This document shows positions 34,460 to 46,165 of a stretch of DNA of 64,000 nt, piece after piece. Source of the stretch: Cryptomeria japonica (lineage: Eukaryota > Streptophyta > Pinopsida > Cupressales > Cupressaceae). Numbering within the stretch: position 1 is the first letter of the stretch; every line of letters begins with the position of its first letter. The stretch spans positions 917,049,509-917,113,508 of the forward strand of contig NC_081414.1 of assembly GCF_030272615.1 (NCBI RefSeq), written 5' to 3'. Made by a program: the position numbers and the translations under genes. The notes beneath the pieces are model-generated. The model saw only the letters and a list, made by a program, of their open reading frames with translations. It was not told the origin of the DNA and did no database searches.

Positions 34460-37092
34460 TCATTCATCCTCATCAACTTCAGTGATTTCTTGATTCTCGT
34501 ATGTGGTTTCTACACTCTGAGTCTGAGTCTGCATATCTTCGTCGAACTGCATCTCAATGCTACCAGTAGGTCTAGTAGTTCTTTTGGCACTTTGGTTTGA
34601 AGCGTTGCCCAAACCTCTTCTTTCACATTTGGACCTCCAGATTTGTAGTGCCCTATCGTAAGGAAAAGTGTGGACATCATACTTAGATGTATAGAGCCTC
34701 AAGCAATTTTCCAAATTTTTGTCTAGTTTGTTTCTTAGCTTTGATTTGAGGAACCCCAAAGCACTGAAAACTCTCTCATCTTCCACCGAAACCAATATCA
34801 TGGTAAGACATAAATCAGCAAGCTTCACATATTCTGGCATTGAATCACGCAAGGATTTGTTCTTAGCTATATATTTCCAAATCCTTGTTATTGATCCCTC
34901 TTTGCGGGGGTTCTCCATTTTGGCATATTGTTCTTTCATAGTATATGCAAAATGAGATGATTGCTCTCGAAGATGAGTTTCATCTAATATTCCATTTATA
35001 GTTACTCCATTAAATTCTTTGGATATGCAAAATTGTTTTACCAAAGTCAGTAGCTTACTTCAAAAATCAGTTGCACTGTTGAGGCTCCAATAATGAGGAA
35101 ACACAATAGACATGGCTTCAAGTAGGTTGTCAGGAGGGAATCTGCTTCTAATTTGTGAGGAAAGATCATATGCAATTTTCTTCACAGAAGTAGTTACAAT
35201 CTCAATAATCTTGTCAAAATCTTCCTTTGTAACTCTTTCTAGTTTCTTCCTGGAGTGCTTTCCTGGTTCCTCGAGGTCAACCGTGGCATAGAAGTGTATT
35301 GGTATCTCAAATCCCTATACATTGGCACATACCTCCCCGTCTACACCGATTTGTAAAAATTTATCAGGATTGTTCAAATCTGTGAGTGTCCACCACTTAA
35401 CAAATTTTTCATCAAATAGTGTTGGTTGATTTTGATAGAGATTGTCGAGGGTCAGGCATGTCATCTTACGCAGCGTAGCATATTCTACAATATACAGAGC
35501 TCTTTTTTGGGCAGCCTTCATAATATTCCTCATTTCCTCTAGCATGGGCATAAGAGCTGCGAAAGTTAAGAGTGTCTCTAAATTACTTAACCTGCCAAGA
35601 AGTTCAGGAAATTTTGGTTGATCTGATTCATCATGAGTTGTGTGAAATAGTCCAATCAAGGATGGATATTCTGAAAACACTTGATGCCCTAGACTATCCA
35701 AAGAGATCGATCTAGTATCATTATCCTTGAGAAGCTTGTTCCCATCAGTTAATCCATCAGCAAAGTGTTGAAATTCCATAAATTGCTTTGGACTTCGACA
35801 TAAGTGTGAGTAGAGCTCTTTGATTAAAATTTCAATTTTTTTAACCAGAGCAAACTTGCTCACAATTCCAAAAGCTAGATTCATTTTGTGAGCCATGCAG
35901 TGAATTACAGTAATGTACGGTGCAAATGAAGTTTCAATCTTTATACAAAGTCCATTCCTATGACCTTGCATTACTGAAGCTCCATTTGCTCCAACACAAA
36001 CCAATTTTTTGGCTACCATCATGTCATCCATACCTCCATATTCAATTAAACTTCTCTTTACTAGCTGAAATAAATTTTCTGCTATCGCACTCCTTCATTT
36101 TAGCAACAAATAGTAGATGAGGTTGGCGGGTATGATTCTCTATAGTATAAACATGCATACATACCCATGAAGTATTGTCTACTACAGTAACTTCATCTAA
36201 AGAAAATTTAATGAAGTTTGACTCTCTTATTTTTTCCTGTACATCTTCTTTTTCAACCTCAACAAGACAACTTGCCCATTTCCATCCATTGTTTACTGAC
36301 CAGTGTCTATTAGGATAGTTAGGAACTTTCAAAAAGTGTAATAAACCATCAATTGATGGGAAATCTATCATAGCACACCCTCTGCTCAAAATATGAAAAA
36401 AAAAACACTTAACTGAACAACTTTTCCCAGTTGTTCTATTTGTATTGCTTTTCCAAAAATAGATTCAATAGAACCTTTAACTTCAGTAGGCTTCGTCTGT
36501 AATTTCTCATGAAAATAATACTCTTCAGCATTCCTCACATGCTTACATTCATCCTTTGTTTTCCATCTTATCATTGATTTTTCAACCCCGTCCATCATTT
36601 GTTTTCATAAACTTTACCCATATGCTTTTCTATGGTGTCAAATTTTAACCGCAACCTAATTTCCTTGTTATGTTTCCAAGTGCAAATCTTACACCTACAT
36701 TCTATTGGAGGCTCGCCTTCAATTGGATTCTGCACTGGTTCAATGAATGGATACTTTGATGCCCAATTAATTTGAAAATTCCTCACTGACATATCCCACT
36801 CCTGATCCTTTTTTGATTGTGGTTCACCCTTTTTTGATATGGCTTTTCTTTTCCCCTTCCATGCATTATCATCAATGGCATTATCACCCAAGTCGATTAT
36901 ATCATTCTGGCTAACTTGGGTATCTACCAGATAATCTTCTTCAAGATCATCCTGATCTGAGATATCAAGTTTGCCGTCATCTTCAACATGCAGTGTAGGT
37001 GGTGAATTTTGTACTTGTACTTGTGATGATGTACCTTCCTGATTTTCACTAGTACCACAATCTTTTCCATTGCCAAAGTACGAAGACAACAT
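34460..37092 (-). pseudogene. hAT-family transposase relic
   Basis: Read downward from ATG at 37090-37092: an acidic N-terminus, a TTF/BED-like zinc finger (CRCKICTWKHNKEIRLRLKF with a later His), then the RNase H-like core with FSLDEVTVVDN (first Asp), VGANGASVMQGHRNG, and HCMAHKMNLAFG. The usual Asp of the DGA box is Asn. The C-terminal hAT dimerisation region is clear: LADLCLTMILVSVEDERVFS and LKSKLRNKLDKNLENCLRLY (about 34830-34670), then an acidic tail. Frames break near 36595, 36390, 36040, 35310 and 35045. The layout resembles the ZNF862/KIAA1586-type hAT group. Transposase would cut and paste the element; this copy cannot. Confidence 0.85.
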
Positions 37093-37440
37093 TCTGCTTT
37101 TTGTTGGCCTCTCCTAGCCTTCCCCACATTCAGTTTTCCTACCCCTCTTCTTGTTCGACATCTCCAACAAGATAAAGGCTACCAAAAAAAATCAATTTGC
37201 TGAAGAAGCAATAATAGGCTATAATGTGTAATATACCACTTCAAAAATATGATCGCTCACTTTTAGGCTTTAGGTCACTAGTAGTCGCCAATATAGTCAA
37301 TAACTCAACAACAATGATTTTCCTTGGTCTAAAACTTCACTATTGATCATAATTCAGAGCCTAGAACCCACCAGATTGTGTTGAGATAGATTTGATCTTT
37401 GCATGTATTTATACCAATCCTTTAATGGTGAATTCCATGG
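37093..37440 (-). other. 5' region of the hAT relic
   Basis: Non-coding sequence between the proposed ATG and the TATA box; terminal inverted repeats were not found. Confidence 0.35.
37403..37412 (-). promoter_or_regulatory. TATA box upstream of hAT relic
   Basis: Minus strand reads GGTATAAATACATG about 310 nt before the ATG. A good consensus, but no experimental support. Confidence 0.4.
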
Positions 37441-37459
37441 GAATTTTATATGGTATACA

Positions 37460-37904
37460 AATATTTGGCGAATCCCGTGTAACTATAACACGACATGTAA
37501 TTTTTGAGGTGATTATAGGTCATCCAAATAATAGGTGAATACAATATAGTTGGTGAAAGTTGGGGTGAATGGAGACACACGTCGGCAAGATGTCAGGCGA
37601 ATTGGGTCCCCCTAGCTAACAAATCTTCACATGCCTATAGACGAATTAAGGTCATCTATTAAGGCAACCTCGGAGAGTGTAGGTGAAACAATTGAATTTA
37701 TCGTGTGTCCGCCATATATTTTATTGGCAAAATCATCGCATAGAAACATTTATTTGCATAAAATATATGGCAATCGGGCCATGACTTTGACAAAAATTGA
37801 TAATGTTCTGGCGACATGGCCACCCCAATTCGGTACAAAATATTTGCCATTTTCGACATGGCCGATGTGAGAAATTCGCCATTGGCGAATATTCGCCACT
37901 AAAG
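37460..37904. repeat. TTGGCGAA/TTGGTGAA motif cluster
   Basis: GGCGAA, GGTGAA and GGCAAT variants recur on both strands and end in the inverted repeat ATTCGCCATTGGCGAAT (37874-37890), followed by a third ATTCGCC. GGTGAA copies look like deaminated GGCGAA. Confidence 0.55.
37874..37890. repeat. Perfect 8-bp-arm palindrome
   Basis: ATTCGCCA, one T, TGGCGAAT. It lies about 20 bp before the readable start of family gene B. Confidence 0.8.
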
Positions 37905-40900
37905 TAAACTTTGAAGAAAACTAGGGCTAGGAAGCCGAAGAAAGCCCAATCTTTAGAAGAAAAGCCAAAGAGGCAAAAGGAGGGTGGCCCATTAGACCAA
38001 GATCTATTAGATCAATTTCCCACCTCAAGCCATCGATCAAAAAAGATAAGTCAGGGGATGAAGGCCTACAAGACAAATTTCACAACCTAGGAGATATTTG
38101 GACAGAGATTAGAGGGCATGAGTTGTTCATATTTGGATATGTATTAAGTAATGCTCCAAAACCTGTAAATAACTTATGGAGATTTAATCTTGGGAAGTTG
38201 GCAGTACCAAATGTCCTTGTTAATTTCAAACTTATGAAGTCTTTGGCTAACAATTATGATCCCAAGACAAAGACCATATATGATTATATGGGAAAGCCAA
38301 TAGCGTCCATCACCAAGGACATTATAGAAAGTGTATTTGATTTAGAAAGGGGGTTTGAAGAGAAAGTAGACACTGACAAGCTCACCCAGGAGTATCTCAA
38401 TATGGAAGATATCTATAAAAGGTGGAGGCTCCCCATCCATAGATTGAAAGTTGCAGGGTCAATAGTGCCATTTGGTGGAGGAAATAAAGCTCCTTTTGAT
38501 GTCAATATTTTCCTTCCATATTTCAAGTAGACGTATTACTTTGTGGCCCAAGTCTTAGGAATTAAAGCCCCCCATTAATGGATATAATGGCTATAATAAT
38601 CTTTGCAGACGTAAAATCAAAAGATCCTAGGATGTTTGACTTTGCTGCTTATCTGTCTTAGGCTGTGAATTACGGGTTGGAAAAGTTGAAGGGAGATATG
38701 GTCAATGTCCACTTCAAGTATTACTCTCTCCTCATGCACATATTACCAAGTAATTGGGCATGATAACAGATTATGGTCAGACGGGTTGTGTGTTAGAGCT
38801 TATGGAAAAGCCGAAGTGAGAAAGCCCAGGCAGTTATAGTTATCTTCATGGGATCAGAGGTACAACAACAGAGAATATTGGCATTTCGAAGAGTTCTTTG
38901 GTAAGATGTTATATAGATTACTCAGGAACCCATGTAATCACTTCATATCTCTAGAGGTCCAGAGATTCCTTCGGCCCAAGGAATTATGTGAAGACACTAC
39001 GGTTATGAATAATTGGGGAGATTGGTCTTTTTTTTTGGATTATACTCAAATAAGGGTGTATAGGTTTAAAGGAAAACCCTATTTACTACCTATCATGGTG
39101 CCTGACAGAGTGGCTTACCTTGAGACTATTAGGCAATTGTCAATAGCCAGTGCCAAACATTTGACAGATCATGGAAAATAGTCCATAGTGCCTGGGTTGT
39201 TGGTTTTATCAGATTTTATTGTTAAGAGTTCAAAGAGCTATGGCTTGTTGTAGAGAAAGTTAAGTTACTATAAAAATGGTAGAGGGTGATCCCAGGCCAA
39301 ACTTTGATCTCAAGAGTTACATAAAGGAGGCAAGAGCATCTCAAAAGCTGAAGGCTGGAGAGAATGTCCCGTTGATCCCTGATGAATTCATAAGGAATAT
39401 GGAAAGGCAGGAAGCCACTGAGAGAAGGACAAAATATGATATAGTGTCCAGAGCGTACGAGTGGAAACTTGGCCAAGGAAAGATAAATGAAGATATCATG
39501 TAGGGAATGGAGGACCCCTTGGCTAGAGCCAAAAAACTTATGGAACATGAATTAGAAATTTTAGAGGGTGTTCCTACATATGTTTTCAGGGACAAAAACA
39601 AAACATCATGGATACAGAGCCTCTGGCACATATGTCTCCCCGATATATTTCTTAATCTATTCCAGTTGATTCACCAAAGGAAGAGTATCCACTTGGATAC
39701 GGACATGATGAACAAATGAATTTAGCAACTGGCCAATATGACATCTAGGAAGTCAATGATGTCAGGCTATTGGAGCATGAAGAATTTACTTAGAATAGTG
39801 ATTTTATTCATACTAAGGAATTTAGTACATTCTTGTACGAGCACAAAGGGCCGTTAGTCAGGGCTAACACTGAAGGAAGAACTAAAGAAGAGATGCTCAA
39901 GATACCCTAGGAGGAAGTGGACCAAGCCATGCAGGAGATGACACCTGAGAGAGGACTCAAGGATGTTGGGGTGCTGATATACCAAGGATGGGATATGAGA
40001 TCTGCCCTTTTGTTTGATGGTTTTTTAAAGAAACAAGGGCTAGACAAGTAGATTATGCCTGAAGATGTGGATAAGATCTTTATGGAATCAGGATATAATC
40101 CTGATCAGAAGGCTCTTATATTGTGGGCTCTGTATCCTAAAGAAAAAAGGCCTTTTCTCATGGACGCAGATCAGGCATTTGGGCATCTACTGATCCAGTA
40201 GGCTGGGAAAATTGATCCTAGGGTTACTACCAAACTGTATCTGGATGTGGCAAAACTCAATCAAGATAAGATTGAGTTTCTAGTCAAAGAGAACAATACT
40301 TATAAAGGATTGTATGAAAAGGCAAATGAGGAAGTACAACAACTACAAGAGAGACTACTACAACAGAGCTCTACTCCAAGCATCAGTGAACTAGACATGG
40401 TACTTGAGACTGACTGAAAGGTCATGGATGCTCTAACATACACTATCTACTAGAAGACCAAGAGTGAGAAATTAGTTAAACAAGTGGAGAGTGTTCGACA
40501 AAAAAAAATAAACTAGTTAATATTATCATAGATCACAGGTTCAAAACCATGTTGATACATGCAGACCAATATTGGAAAGTATATACTGTGACTGTGAAGG
40601 CTCAAAAGGAGCATGAAAGACTAAAGGAATGATTGCAGGAGGTGATGAACACTTTGGATACCATGACACCTGAAAACAAAGTAGAGGGGATGGCATACCT
40701 AGAGAAGCATGATAGATATGCATATGCCTTGAGCAGAGATCTCCAAGCACTCGATGATGCGATCATCTCACGAATGTCAACAATCTACAAGAAAGGAGAG
40801 TTGATATCACTAGAGAAATGGCGAAATGAGATGACTGGTATGAAAGAACGAACCATCTCAGGGTTGGACTGGGACAAAGATTTGGCTTCTACCATCAACC

Positions 40901-40947
40901 AGATAATCTTCAAGTATATCTCGATGGGTGAAGAATTGAAGAAGTGA
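37905..40947 (+). pseudogene. Family gene B: paralogue of gene A
   Basis: The frame becomes readable near 37905 with a basic, NLS-like start (TLKKTRARKPKKAQSLEEKP), shifts near 38080, then reads LWRFNLGKLAVPNVLVNFKL, LANNYDPKTKTIYDYMGKPI, NKAPFDVNIFLPYFK, YYSLLMHILPSNW and, at 39021-39160, GDWSFFLDYTQIRVYRFKGK with YLLPIMVPDRVAYLE. These blocks align in order with gene A. A coiled coil follows (QDKIEFLVKENNTYKGLYEK, QQLQERLLQQSS), then a C-terminal module ending LASTINQIIFKYISMGEELK at 40944. Many stops occur, often where Gln is likely. It lies just before a Tat-like LTR, as an extra 3' ORF of such an element would. No start codon is certain and function is unknown. Confidence 0.65.
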
Positions 40948-41091
40948 AATGCTGACACCAAAGGCTACAAGGATGATGATTACATAAATCATTTAGGAAT
41001 GCTTAATCTATTTTTGTTTAACTTTGTCAAGAATGTGCAAACAAATTGTTAATATTGGGAAGAGACATGACTCTTCGTGAGGGATAGGTTT

Positions 41092-42001
41092 TGTTCTCAT
41101 ATATATGAAAAGTAATTTGTTAAAAAAAGAGATTCAAGAATAGATGTACAATATAATCTGGCAGTTTTTTGTAACTTTGGAAACTCTATCAATATAATTA
41201 GTTGTTTTTTACTTTACATATGTGCTGTGAGTTTTTTTATTTCAATTGGCAGTTGTTCTGTGATATTGCCTCATAGAAGATAAGGTTGCTTGTATCTTCC
41301 TAGTGAAGTTTATTTTCCTATTGCTATTAATATGAATAAAAGGCCTACTTGTGGATTGTAACTATTCCATGTAAGTCTTTCTTGAATGGTCTCTTAAAGT
41401 AAGGGTTAAATTCATTCGAGCAAATTATAACATAAGACTATTAAACGAGATCTTTTTTTAGGGAAGGTGACTGACAGATCTACCTGGGGGGTGATTTAAA
41501 AATTGTCTCATAGAAGCATGCATTAAAACCTGTTGAAGTAATAGACTTTGTGGCCCAAACAAGAGGAAAGGCACTAATCATTCATAGACAACAACTTTTT
41601 ACCATATCAATTATATTTACTTTAAAGCAATAGGAATAGTTGAGTAGGATATATAGAATCAATTAGCAATATTGTAACCATATAAATTTCAAGCACAAAG
41701 ATCAAATAGCTTTCACAACAACAATCTTGAACTCATCTAAAAGTCACCTATCCTAGGAACCTATGTCATTCTGAGATAGGGAAAAATTTAGATCACGACA
41801 CTCAATCTTCTATAAAAAGCATTAGTCATAAAAAATTACTAGTGAATAGGTATACTCGTCTAGGTCTTGCAAAGCCTAAAGTGAGGGAGTTAGTAACCAA
41901 ATAGGTTCACTCTATAAGTTTACCAAGGCAATTGGAGGGTTTGATAATAGGAGTTGGCATTGCCTTAGAGCTTATCCAATCTATTGATTTGAGATCCAAC
42001 A
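41092..42001 (+). repeat. Second Tat-like LTR (uninterrupted copy)
   Basis: It aligns with 9842-10498 plus 16474-16676 and ends at the same CCAACA terminus. It is preceded by purine-rich GTGAGGGATAGG and starts TGTTCTCATATATATG; the exact start is uncertain by about 20 nt. It carries the uninterrupted site (ATCACGACACTCAA) where Copia-1 inserted in the other copy. Directly right of it lies the integrase of Gypsy-2, so the LTR edge is an insertion junction. Confidence 0.8.
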
Positions 42002-42544
42002 CCCCCTAGGAGTTTTGGGCAAGCAAAGTACAAAATCCATACTAAGGCTTTCCCAAGGCCTAGTAGGAGCTGGTAAAGGCTGATATAACCCAACATTAGT
42101 TGAAAGACCTTTTTCCCTTTGACAAATAGGACAATTCGCCACAAATCGTCTTACCTTTGCTTGCATCTTAGGCCAAAATTAAAACCTTGATACCTGCTCC
42201 AAGGTCTTATCCAAACCAACATGGAATCAGGGAACTCAACATGAAAAGAGCCAACAAACTTAGTACATACATCATATGCATCCTTAAAATATTTATCCTC
42301 CTTGTACATGGCTTTAAGATAGTCAACACCAACTCTTTACAACTCAATTTATTGGACAATGAGGGTTTTCCTACTCAAAGCATCTGCAACCTTGTTATAC
42401 ACGCCCTTCTTATGCTTGATTGTGAAGGTATAAGGTTGGAGTTGTTCAACCCACTTGATGTGCCTTTGATTCAATTTCTCTTGTCCATTAAGAACACTCA
42501 ATGCATGGTTATTAGTATAAACAATGAACTCCTTTGGAAGAAGG
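42002..42544 (-). pseudogene. Gypsy-2, 3' part: RNase H end and integrase start
   Basis: Minus strand from 42544: EFIVYTNNHALSVLNGQEKL, RHIKWVEQLQPYTFTIKHKK and YNKVADALSRK, the second half of a gypsy RNase H whose first half lies at 49622-49880. The third catalytic Asp (YTDH) is Asn here; the last Asp (VADALSR) is kept. Integrase follows with the zinc pair CPICQREKG and the first core Asp in LSMDFVLCLPKTPRG, then stops at 42002 at the Tat-like LTR. The interval between the two RNase H halves is filled by the 7.1-kb element at 42545-49621. Confidence 0.82.
42540..42544. repeat. Target-site duplication, left (GAAGG)
   Basis: GAAGG directly before TGTACACATA; GAAGG also follows the other LTR at 49622-49626. 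Confidence 0.88.
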
Positions 42545-43959
42545 TGTACACATATAAATCTGACCACTTTCCTAAGTGAATACTTAATATTCACTTTAAC
42601 CTCATTCCCCTCATTAATTAAATTCTATTTAATTAATTTCTCCATATTCACCTATTTGATTAAATGAATTACTCAATTTATTTAACTAAGTTCACCTAAA
42701 CCTTTTCTAGCCTTTTAATTAAATAAATCACTTTATTCAATTAATTCCCCTTTCCCCCTTTTTAATTAAAATTACATTTAATTAAATTGATCTTTACAAA
42801 TAAATAAGTCTAAATTGTTTACTTTAATCTCCCACTTGTATTTATGCAAGTTGCATTTATTTGATTGAAATAAAGTAATTTTATTTTAATTAAATTCCTT
42901 TTTCCTCCACTTGCAAAATCCTACATCTCCCACTTGCCTCCTAAATCCCTTCTAGATTCTTCTAATCACTTCCAAATTATCCTAATCCATCTCCTCAATA
43001 TTGTCACAATCCTAAGCAAAGAGAAGTCACTTCTAAAAGTCTCCAAAGTCTTTAAAAACTATTAAAGGCTTTATCCATTCAACAAGATAAATTGATGAGT
43101 TCCCCCAAATTTGGAAGGACTCTTACAAATTTGTCCCGAAATTCTTCCTAACCATTAATGGTTAACTCAACCTTCTTTCATGGTTAAATACCTTCTCTCT
43201 AACTTAACCCTCATCTAACCCAAGGGTCTCATCAAGCATTCATGGCTTTAACCTTGGTTATCCCTTTAACCCTTGCATAAGAGTTTACCCCTTGGGTAAA
43301 AGCTTTATCCAATGGATAACCTGAACCTAACCTTAACACTTACCTCTTAAGGTAACCTTCATGTCTTCTCAAGCATTAAATGCTTCTTTCATCTCCTCTC
43401 AAGCAACCTCTTGTTGACAATTTTCACCATTTAATATTATTCAATCTTGACCATACATTGCCCTATTTTCCCTATAAATAGAGCTCTCATTCTATCATTT
43501 TGATATAGAAGTCTTTGTGAATCAAACTTATAGTCATTTAACTAAGAATTTTAGCCTCTCTTTGATAAATCATTTTAATAGTAGTTAGAAACATTCTAAT
43601 ATCAGAGCATATCCATGTTAGACTAGTATATCATTGTTAGGATAATTAGCTAATCTTATCATCATCTTTATGCTATATTAATCATCATAGTTTCAATATC
43701 ATACATCTTAGAATGCATTCAAGCATAATAATCAAATATCACTCATTCTTGGAGTTGTCATTCCTAAGTCACTTCGGTCAATGGTCTGAGAGCAAAGGGA
43801 TTGACTTTAAGGATCCTATGAGATAGAGAACAATGGGACACCCCTTGTGAAGTTGAGCTATTCAATATAGTTCCTATAACGTGTACCAAGAGTCTCATTG
43901 GTGTGTGGACCCTTTGAAACTTACTTTCATGTTTATGTCACCCTCATTTCCCACACACA
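42545..43959 (+). repeat. 5' LTR of LARD-like element
   Basis: 1415 bp, starts TGTACACATATAAAT and ends CCACACACA. Contains a TATA box TATAAATAGAG at 43473-43483. Closely matches the 3' LTR apart from small indels, one being about 50 bp near 49040. Confidence 0.9.
43473..43483 (+). promoter_or_regulatory. TATA box in LARD LTR
   Basis: TATAAATAGAG; the other LTR reads TATAAATAAAA at 49136. The position fits the end of U3. Confidence 0.7.
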
Positions 43960-43963
43960 TTTT

Positions 43964-43989
43964 TAGCACCCACTGTGGCGCTCGAACCC
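43964..43989 (+). promoter_or_regulatory. Primer-binding site, tRNA-Lys-like
   Basis: TAGCACCCACTGTGGCGCTC and the following GAACCC match about 22 of 26 positions of the complement of a plant tRNA-Lys 3' end as I remember it, reaching into the T-loop. It starts 4 nt after the LTR. Confidence 0.65.
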
Positions 43990-44035
43990 ATGAATCATAT
44001 CATTTTTTATGTAGGAACAAGTTTGCAAGCATGTG

Positions 44036-44280
44036 GAAAAGTTGTTTTGGCACATTGGAACCTTTCATTAGCGCATTCAGTGCAAACACTAGCACTTTCA
44101 ATGTATTGTTTAGCGCTTAAGACCCATTCCCTAGCGCATATAGACTTTCTATTAGCACATAACATTTTGGTTTTTATTATGCATATTGGAACAACATCAT
44201 AGCACATTAGGTAACTAGTATAGCATGTAGGGACCTTTAGTTGGTGCATCACATCTGTGCCACAGTCTAGCACATGAATC
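44036..44280 (+). repeat. 21-bp periodic AGCGCAT array, block 1
   Basis: About ten units of exactly 21 bp, each starting near (C/T)TAGCGCAT or its CpG-decay forms AGCACAT and AGTGCAT. In frame they read L-A-H plus four free residues (LAHWNLS, LAHSVQT, LALSMYC, LALKTHS, LAHIDFL). The other 12 bp of each unit vary. Confidence 0.85.
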
Positions 44281-44449
44281 TGATAGAGAAAAGGCAAAAA
44301 CTGTAACCGAAGGGAGAAAATTTAGGCTTGTGTAAGCCCACTTTAGATTATGGTTTTCACTAACTTTCTTCTTGTAGGTAACTAACCATTCTCTTGCAGG
44401 TTTCAAATAAGTTAAAATATAAATTTTAATTCTTTCTAACTTTTTAAGT
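44281..44449. other. Spacer in LARD interior
   Basis: Contains a pyrimidine tract and no repeat unit. Confidence 0.3.
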
Positions 44450-44920
44450 AGATAAAAAGAATTCAGTTTCTTTAAAATTGAACAAAATCTCACTTGTCTT
44501 TTGGGTTTAAAATTCACCACATCTTCCTTTGGGTTTCAAAAAGAACTTTATTGTTGGATAAAAAGAACAACAAAGCAAACTTTTCATTGTTTAAAAAGAA
44601 CAAGCAAATTTGCTTTTCAGTTTACAAAAGGTAAAAAGAATTTCATCTTCCTTTGGTGCATAAAAAAGAACTCATTTTCATTTTGCAAAGGATAAAAAGA
44701 ACCTCATCTTTATTTTATGCAAAAGAAAGGAAATTTTCACTTGTCGAATTTACTTTTGTTGACCAATATCACGATTTCTTTTGTTGACTAGGATTTTCAC
44801 TTTCTTAGATAGAAAATCATTGCTATGAAAAGTTAAAAAGAACACCATTCTTTTTGGAGAAAAATCTCCAAGTAGAAGCTAGAAAATCATTGCTTTGAAG
44901 AATTAAAAAGAACACTTGTG
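44450..44920 (+). repeat. A-rich TAAAAAGAAC repeat
   Basis: TAAAAAGAAC or a one-base variant occurs about ten times at roughly 30-70 bp spacing, often after TTTGCAAAGGA or similar. Degenerate and probably old. Confidence 0.65.
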
Positions 44921-45725
44921 TGCTTTGTCTCAAAAGTGGAATGTATATGCTTTCCCCTTAACTGGGTGACCAAAAAGCCAAACCACTCTTAAAAGCTTTC
45001 TTTACTTCAATCATTTTAAATCCTTTAGTAGGCTTGCCCTCTCGAGTTGCTCTTAGAGTGCCATTAATGACCGATGAGAGGGGAATAACCTAAGTGGGAA
45101 ACAATTTTATTGCCAAGTGTTCCAACCCACTATAATCAAATGTGGAGGCTGACGAAAGTCCCCTTCAACAGTTTTTCTTAGTGATTAGCCTTCGTCCAGT
45201 ATCTTTAAGATACATAAAACCTTTGTTCTAAAGGTTGGGAAGCCTCCCGAGGGATTTTATCACTGAAGACCAAACAGAAGCCTGATTAAGAACCTTAGCA
45301 TTAGAAACTTTTAGCCAAGTCAGTATCCAAACATTTTCAACATCATTGTGCAGGGTGGGGAAGAATCTGCCCCCAAGATAACTACTCAATTGTGAAGTAA
45401 TTCACTTTGAGTTAATTTCTAGTAAAAGGCAAAAAAAAGGGTGCCCCCTAGGGGGTGACAAGGTTGTTTGAGCTAACAGAGTATCGAGACTAGTGGGCTA
45501 TGATGTTGTTGATGACTTTTGAATAAAGAGTCTACTTGATTTGTCTTATTTTTTATCTAAACCAGTGAAAACATCGGCGATTTGAACACATCCTCATAGA
45601 ACATACACTACTTGTCTAGCATAGGCAAAATTTGTTATCTCTTTCATGTTGTGTTTGCAATTTATTTTTCAAAAAGTCATCCATCCAAAACACAAGTGTT
45701 AAAAATCCAAAAAGCGGCATAAGCA
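44921..45725. other. LARD interior without repeat, with 12-bp palindrome
   Basis: GC-richer, no coding frame. Contains the perfect palindrome CCCCCTAGGGGG at 45444-45455. Confidence 0.4.
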
Positions 45726-45740
45726 AAGAAATCAGGGCAG

Positions 45741-46165
45741 CTTAGCGCATAGGAGAAACTTCCTAGCGCATATCAACTATTTTGTGGCACATTTCAACCA
45801 AAACATAGTGCTTTCAACAATCATATTAGCACATATCAACTATTTTGTGGCACATTTCAACCAAAACATAGTGCTTTCAACAATCATATTAGTGCATAAC
45901 CAATATCATGCTGGTAAAACTTCCAGCAACGCTTTTTGGCACTAGTCTAGCAAATTTAAACATCATCTTAGCACATCAAAGGCATATCTTAGCGCTTTCA
46001 GCTCAAACAGTAATGTTTATCAAGGACATATTGGCATGTAACTCTTCCAACCAAGTTAGTTTTAAACAATCCGAGTTAGCGCGTAGGAGAGACAACTTAG
46101 CGCATAGAGAACCTTTTGTGGCACATATAGAACATTTGTTAGCGCATCCAGTCTCTATCTTAGCA
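45741..46165 (+). repeat. 21-bp periodic AGCGCAT array, block 2
   Basis: About eighteen units. From 45741 the frame reads LAHRRNF, LAHINYF, VAHFNQN, IVLSTII, then the last three again, so 63 bp (three units) is duplicated exactly (offset 63, from 45772 to 45835). After a frame change, units LARRRDN, LAHREPF, VAHIEHL, LAHPVSI and LAHIKNQ follow to 46165. Confidence 0.88.

Noticed and set aside
44007-44297. Minus-strand 96-codon Cys-rich ORF
   Set aside because: Reverse reading of the 21-bp array, where AGCGCAT complements give ATGCGCT; its Cys/Ala pattern follows from the repeat.
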